Positions 59,766 through 64,000 of a stretch of 64,000 nt of DNA are shown here, piece by piece. The stretch spans positions 310,001-374,000 of the forward strand of contig NZ_JACLCP010000001.1 of NCBI RefSeq assembly GCF_014243395.1, written 5' to 3'. This DNA comes from Winogradskyella flava. Its GTDB lineage: Bacteria > Bacteroidota > Bacteroidia > Flavobacteriales > Flavobacteriaceae. A program made the translations under genes and the position numbers. Positions within the stretch are counted from its first letter, which is position 1. The number at the start of each line of letters is the position of its first letter. The notes under the pieces were generated by a model that was not told the DNA's origin, made no database searches, and worked only from the letters and a program-made list of their open reading frames with translations.

Positions 59766-59779
59766 CCTGCGAAAGCAGG
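59766..59779. repeat. Short palindrome at the kinase 5' end
   Basis: CCTGCGAAAGCAGG, a 5-bp hairpin with a GAAA loop, 8 bp upstream of the kinase start codon. It resembles TTCCGCTAAAGCGGGAA at 41032-41048 in layout and probably belongs to the same kind of dispersed element. Confidence 0.55.
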
Positions 59780-59828
59780 TATCTTAAACATTATTTTGAG
59801 ATTTTAAATATAGCAATAATCAAGCCAA

Positions 59829-60377
59829 CTAGGCTTCCGGATTTTTGGCGCGTATAGTCTTGTAAAGTTTAAAACCAAGCATGATCAAAATTCCAAGAAC
59901 TATAATTCCTATGACGCCATAAATCCAATTGATGGAATTCTTCAAAATAACCAAAAATACCACAGCGAATAAGATAAATGTTGCACCTTCGTTCCAAATA
60001 CGCATAAAGTTCGAGGTCACTCTAACCTCATCTCTTTGTAATTGCTTATAATATAAATGTGTTTTATAATGATAAATGAAAAGTAGTAATACAAAAGCAA
60101 GTTTTACATGCATCCAACCTTGTTGAAACCAAATTGGCATTAAAATCATTAGCCAAACAGCAAATAAAGTGGCAAGGATCGCAGATGGCCAAGCAATAAT
60201 AAACCATAAGCGTTTTGCCATGAGTTTTAATTGCTTTCCTAAAATCTCTTTTTCGGGAGATGGCTTATGAAATGCTTCTATTTGGTACACAAAAAGTCGA
60301 GGGATATAAAACAATCCAGCGAACCAAGTAATTACAAAAATAAGGTGAAGCGATTTTATGTAGTTGTAGTATTCCAT
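59829..60377 (-). CDS. hemJ: CopD-like protoporphyrinogen oxidase HemJ
   Basis: 182 residues with four to five membrane helices. Signatures of HemJ: YIKSLHLIFVITWFAGLFYIPRLFVYQIEA with the conserved His near residue 11, and WMHVKLAFVLLLFIYHYKTH with Arg/Lys residues. HemJ converts protoporphyrinogen IX to protoporphyrin IX in haem synthesis. Its start overlaps the upstream stop by 1 nt, so translation is coupled. Confidence 0.85.
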   Translation of the reverse strand: MEYYNYIKSLHLIFVITWFAGLFYIPRLFVYQIEAFHKPSPEKEILGKQLKLMAKRLWFIIAWPSAILATLFAVWLMILMPIWFQQGWMHVKLAFVLLLFIYHYKTHLYYKQLQRDEVRVTSNFMRIWNEGATFILFAVVFLVILKNSINWIYGVIGIIVLGILIMLGFKLYKTIRAKNPEA

Positions 60378-63300
60378 TAATCCTCAACAAATAAATATTT
60401 TAATTGCTTTTCATTAAAGGCAGCGTTGAACGCTTTCACCTCGTCATTTAAAATGGTATTAAAAGCCGTTAGTTCCTTTTCAATTTTTGTGGTCAATTCA
60501 TTCTTCACTGCTATATCTTGCTCTGTTGGCGCAAAATCTCCCATTCGTACCAATGAGTTTAAGTGTCCCAATTTATTTGTCAACTTAATCGGGAAGTTCA
60601 ATGGATCTTGACCACTTCTGTTTTTGGTTTGATATAACTGCTTTTCAATATTAGATAATTGCTCCTCTAAAGCTTTGGCTTTTTCCACCAAATCTTTCAC
60701 ACTATCGTCATTTTTATATTGCTTTTGAAAAGCCCCAAGTTGCTCGTTGATATTTCTGATTTTCTTTATCGACTTATGTGCTTCATCCATGGTGGTATTC
60801 ACATCCTTGATAAACTCAAATTGCTTTTGCATATCCGCTAAAGTACTCTCAGCTCTTGGGTCTGCTAGAATGGTAAATTGTTGAGACTGCTCTTCACCGT
60901 TAACATTCAAACCAACTCTGTAATTACCTGGAATGGCTCTTGGACCTTCCAAACTCGCCCACCATAAGATCATACCTTTTAATCGCTCAGCACCGTCATA
61001 AGTCATATTCCAAACAAACTGATTAGCTCCTTTTTCAACCATTAATTTGTTCTTCTTATCCTTAGTTGAAAAGGTTTTAATCGTATCGCCTTTAGTATCA
61101 AAATATGTTAAAGACACCTTGTCATCCTCTTTAAAATCTTTCAAATTAAAATATGTGATCACACCATTTGGATGGTTGGTACCCGTAGTCTTACTGCCTT
61201 TTCTACTACCTCCTCGCATTCTATAAGTATCCTTTGGCTTAAAGAGCATATTCTTACTTAAATCGACATCGTATAATTGATGAATTATTGTTAAATCATC
61301 TATCATCCAAAGGCTTCGACCTTGGGTTGCAACAATTAAATTATTGTTCTTAATCGTCAAATCCGTAATTGGTACAATTGGTAAGTTGAGTTGAAATGGT
61401 TTCCAATCTTTACCATCATTAAACGAAATATACATACCTGTTTCAGTTCCAGCATACAACAAACCTTTGCGCTTTGGGTCTTCTCTTAAGGCTCGAGTGA
61501 AATGCTCTTGATTAATACCATTGGTGATTTTCTTCCAGGTTTTACCATAGTCTGTGGTTTTATATAAATATGGCGCAAAATCTCCTGTCTTGTATTTGGT
61601 GCCTGCTACATAGCAAGTGCCAGCATTAAATGCGCTTGGTTCTATACTGTTTATCATCATCCATTCCGGCATTCCTTTAGGCGTGACGTTATCCCAAGTT
61701 TTACCGCCATCTTTCGTTACATGGATTAATCCATCGTCACTACCAACCCAAAGCAGCCCTTCTTTTAAAGGTGATTCTTGAGCCGCAAAAATAGTACAGT
61801 AGTATTCAACTGACGTGTTATCCTGCGTAATAGGACCACCTGAAGATTTCATCTTTTCAGGATCATTACGCGTTAAATCCGGGCTAATAATATCCCAAGA
61901 TTGTCCTTCATTTTCAGTCACATGAACATGCTGAGAAAAGGTATACAGTCGGTTTGGATTGTGTTTTGAAAATATAATGGGGAAATTCCATTGAAAACGA
62001 TATTTCATGCCTTCAGCACCATGACCCATTGGATTATCTGGCCAAACATTTATGGCTCTAACGGTTCCTGTTTTATGATTGACTCTAGTTAAAAACCCAT
62101 CATAACTGCCGCCATAAACAATATCATTATCCTCAGGATCAACAGCAATATGAGCAGACTCACCACCTGCAGTACTTTCCCAATCGTCCTCGGTTATCGC
62201 TCTGCCATTCGTACGATGTGGAATTCTTATGGTTGAGTTATCTTGCTGAGCAACATAAATACGATACGGAAAGGCATTATCTGTAGTAACACGATAAAAT
62301 TGGGAAGTAGGCTGATTGTGATAGGTACTCCATGTTTCACCTCCATCATAAGTAACCTGTGCTCCGCCATCATCACCAATAATCATGCGATGCGGGTTTT
62401 CTGGCGCTATCCATAAGTCGTGATGATCTCCGTGAGGTGCATTGTAAGTACTAAATGTTTTTCCGCCATCGGTGCTTTTATGATAGCGCACATTCAATAC
62501 ATAGACTTTATCAACATCTTCCGTATCAGCATAAACACGTGTATAATACCATGCACGCTGACGCAATTTGCGTTCACTATTCACTTGATTCCAAGTTTCA
62601 CCTCCATCGTCACTACGGTATAAACCACCTTTATCCTTGTTCTCTACAATGGCCCAAACGCGTTGGTTATTTGCAGGGGAAACTGTAACGCCTATAATCC
62701 CTAAAACCCCTTCAGGAAAACCTTTTTTAGTTGAAATCTCTATCCATGTTTCACCACTATCTGTACTCTTCCACAATGCTGAACCTTCTCCTCCCGAACT
62801 TAAACTATAAGGTGTACGTTGAACTCGCCATGTTGAGGCGTACAAAATTCTTGGATTTGTAGGATCCATAATCAAGTCAACGACTCCTGCATGCTCATTT
62901 GAGAATAAGGTCTTTCTCCAAGTTTTTCCACCATCAGTACTTTTATAAACTCCTCTTTCCTGGGTTGGTTTATAGATATTGCCCATGACCCCAGCATACA
63001 CAATGTTGTGGTTAGTTGGGTGAATGGCAATTCTAGGTACATGTCGTGAATTCTTCAAACCTGACGCAGTCCATGTTTTACCAGCGTCTTCACTTTTCCA
63101 GATTCCATAACCAGAAGACACATTGCCTCTAACGGTTTTTTCCCCACCTCCTACATATATCACATTGGGGTCACTTTTAGACACTGCAATAGCACCTATG
63201 CTTCCACCGAAGTAACCATCTGAAATATTTTCCCATTCGCCACCACCATTAGTGGTTTTCCAAATACCTCCTCCTGTTGAACCAAAATAATAAAGGTTTG

Positions 63301-63463
63301 GTTGATTGGGCACACCTGTTACTGCTGCGCTTCGTCCACCTCTAAAAGGACCAAGAAGTCGATATTCTAAAGCACCATAATCGGATTCTTGAAAATTTTG
63401 AGCTTCTAAGTTTAAAGTGAAAAACGACAGCACTAATGCCGTGGCAATGGTTAGGAATTTCAT
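60377..63463 (-). CDS. Large exported VPS10/BNR-repeat protein
   Basis: 1028 residues. Signal peptide (to about 22), then a beta-propeller of many BNR/sortilin-type repeats marked by S-x-D-x-G-x-T-W (KSEDAGKTWTASGL, KSTDGGKTWRKTLF, RSDDGGETWNQVNS), ending near residue 730. The last 200 residues are helical, with an FTILADPRAE hinge as in glycosyl-hydrolase-like VPS10 proteins of Bacteroidota. No catalytic residues identified. It lies 1 nt from hemJ. Confidence 0.85.
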   Translation of the reverse strand: MKFLTIATALVLSFFTLNLEAQNFQESDYGALEYRLLGPFRGGRSAAVTGVPNQPNLYYFGSTGGGIWKTTNGGGEWENISDGYFGGSIGAIAVSKSDPNVIYVGGGEKTVRGNVSSGYGIWKSEDAGKTWTASGLKNSRHVPRIAIHPTNHNIVYAGVMGNIYKPTQERGVYKSTDGGKTWRKTLFSNEHAGVVDLIMDPTNPRILYASTWRVQRTPYSLSSGGEGSALWKSTDSGETWIEISTKKGFPEGVLGIIGVTVSPANNQRVWAIVENKDKGGLYRSDDGGETWNQVNSERKLRQRAWYYTRVYADTEDVDKVYVLNVRYHKSTDGGKTFSTYNAPHGDHHDLWIAPENPHRMIIGDDGGAQVTYDGGETWSTYHNQPTSQFYRVTTDNAFPYRIYVAQQDNSTIRIPHRTNGRAITEDDWESTAGGESAHIAVDPEDNDIVYGGSYDGFLTRVNHKTGTVRAINVWPDNPMGHGAEGMKYRFQWNFPIIFSKHNPNRLYTFSQHVHVTENEGQSWDIISPDLTRNDPEKMKSSGGPITQDNTSVEYYCTIFAAQESPLKEGLLWVGSDDGLIHVTKDGGKTWDNVTPKGMPEWMMINSIEPSAFNAGTCYVAGTKYKTGDFAPYLYKTTDYGKTWKKITNGINQEHFTRALREDPKRKGLLYAGTETGMYISFNDGKDWKPFQLNLPIVPITDLTIKNNNLIVATQGRSLWMIDDLTIIHQLYDVDLSKNMLFKPKDTYRMRGGSRKGSKTTGTNHPNGVITYFNLKDFKEDDKVSLTYFDTKGDTIKTFSTKDKKNKLMVEKGANQFVWNMTYDGAERLKGMILWWASLEGPRAIPGNYRVGLNVNGEEQSQQFTILADPRAESTLADMQKQFEFIKDVNTTMDEAHKSIKKIRNINEQLGAFQKQYKNDDSVKDLVEKAKALEEQLSNIEKQLYQTKNRSGQDPLNFPIKLTNKLGHLNSLVRMGDFAPTEQDIAVKNELTTKIEKELTAFNTILNDEVKAFNAAFNEKQLKYLFVED

Positions 63464-63509
63464 AATGAATTAACGTTGGTTATTAAATCTTAAAATTACA
63501 GATTTAAAA

Positions 63510-64000
63510 TTATTTTATCTCCTTAGGCAGTAAATTTAACTTAACCTCACGATGCAGAAAGAAAACGGTAACAATAGTCGCCAATACATCTGAAATAGGA
63601 AATGCCATCCACACACCCAATTCACCATAGAATTTAGGTAGAATAAAGATTAGTGGAATAAAGAAAAATCCTTGACGTGCTAGAGTCAATAGCAATGCTG
63701 GCGTGGCTTTCCCAATAGCTTGAAAATAAGCAGCACCTATAAGCTGAATAGCTATTATTGGTGTAGCAGCGAATACCCAACGCATAGCTGGTGGTGTTTC
63801 TTTGAGGACCTCAGCGTCTTGTGTAAAAAGCTTGGTGATGGTCTCTGGAAAAACCATTAAAAACACGAATATGATAGCAGCTAATAAAATACCATATTTA
63901 ATGGCTGTCATAATCGTTTCCCTTACGCGCTTATACTTTTCTGCACCATAGTTGAAACCTGCGATAGGAAGAAAACCTTGGGTAATACCATAAACTGGAA
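63510..64000 (-). CDS. MATE family efflux transporter, C-terminal part
   Basis: Truncated by the window edge. The open frame continues past the ATG at 63911 to base 64000, giving the MATE motif YGITQGFLPIAGFNYGAEKY followed by KRVRET. At least three membrane helices follow, ending in LPKEIK. MATE proteins export drugs or metabolites by sodium or proton antiport. The start lies outside. Confidence 0.9.
   Translation of the reverse strand, partial: PVYGITQGFLPIAGFNYGAEKYKRVRETIMTAIKYGILLAAIIFVFLMVFPETITKLFTQDAEVLKETPPAMRWVFAATPIIAIQLIGAAYFQAIGKATPALLLTLARQGFFFIPLIFILPKFYGELGVWMAFPISDVLATIVTVFFLHREVKLNLLPKEIK

Noticed and set aside
59759..59791. Upstream start of the HAMP kinase
   Set aside because: The extra 11 codons are a translation of the CCTGCGAAAGCAGG repeat and not part of the protein family.

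Overview
The window is chromosomal DNA of a low-GC member of the Bacteroidota, most likely a marine Flavobacteriaceae. Evidence: AT-rich intergenic DNA, Bacteroidetes-type -7 promoter boxes (TAnnTTTG), almost no Shine-Dalgarno sequences, three proteins with type IX secretion C-terminal sorting domains, a TonB receptor / DUF4249 / large partner set, DUF5777 and DUF6090 proteins, and an alginate-lyase-like PL6 enzyme. I cannot name the genus. There is no integrase, transposase, rRNA or CRISPR array; nearly everything is ordinary chromosome.

Layout. 1-2.5 kb: envelope operon (OB-fold, DUF5777 barrel, c-type cytochrome, YceI). 2.5-6.7 kb: an unusual minus-strand locus with a leader, a TPR protein, eleven tRNA-like genes, an orphan 103-aa protein, at least three degenerate tRNA-like sequences, a structured 450-nt UTR and a membrane-anchorless slipin/SPFH protein. 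6.9-10.2 kb: a 39-aa gene, ferritin, a Lys/Cys-rich small protein, and an AraC regulator with two apparent target promoters. 10.3-21 kb: secreted protease, SSB, assorted housekeeping genes, a truncated PNPOx pseudogene, M13 peptidase, threonine-dehydrogenase-like epimerase, one canonical tRNA-Asn. 21.4-28 kb: TonB receptor cluster. 28-32.7 kb: rseP, SCO, feoAB. 32.7-37.1 kb: LytS/LytR-type two-component pair and two exported proteins. 37.2-43.3 kb: Mn/Zn ABC importer with its DtxR-type regulator. 43.4-53.8 kb: PL6 lyase, DnaJ/TerB, bacilliredoxin, PlsC, HD hydrolase, second AraC regulator, radical SAM. 53.9-64 kb: two sensor kinases, a response regulator, enoyl-CoA hydratase, HemJ, a VPS10/BNR protein and a truncated MATE transporter.

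The standout is the tRNA-like array at about 4.1-5.7 kb. Its members keep canonical T loops and mostly good cloverleaves and carry many different anticodons, but show short-variable-arm Leu forms, a 50-nt insertion in the T arm of a Lys form, a 5-nt anticodon loop, and increasing degeneration towards the slipin gene. They sit between protein genes on one strand behind a promoter and a leader terminator. The canonical tRNA-Asn at 21.2 kb shows what a normal tRNA of this genome looks like. I infer a tRNA-mimic or tRNA-backup system linked to RNA damage or stress; that function is not demonstrated by the sequence.
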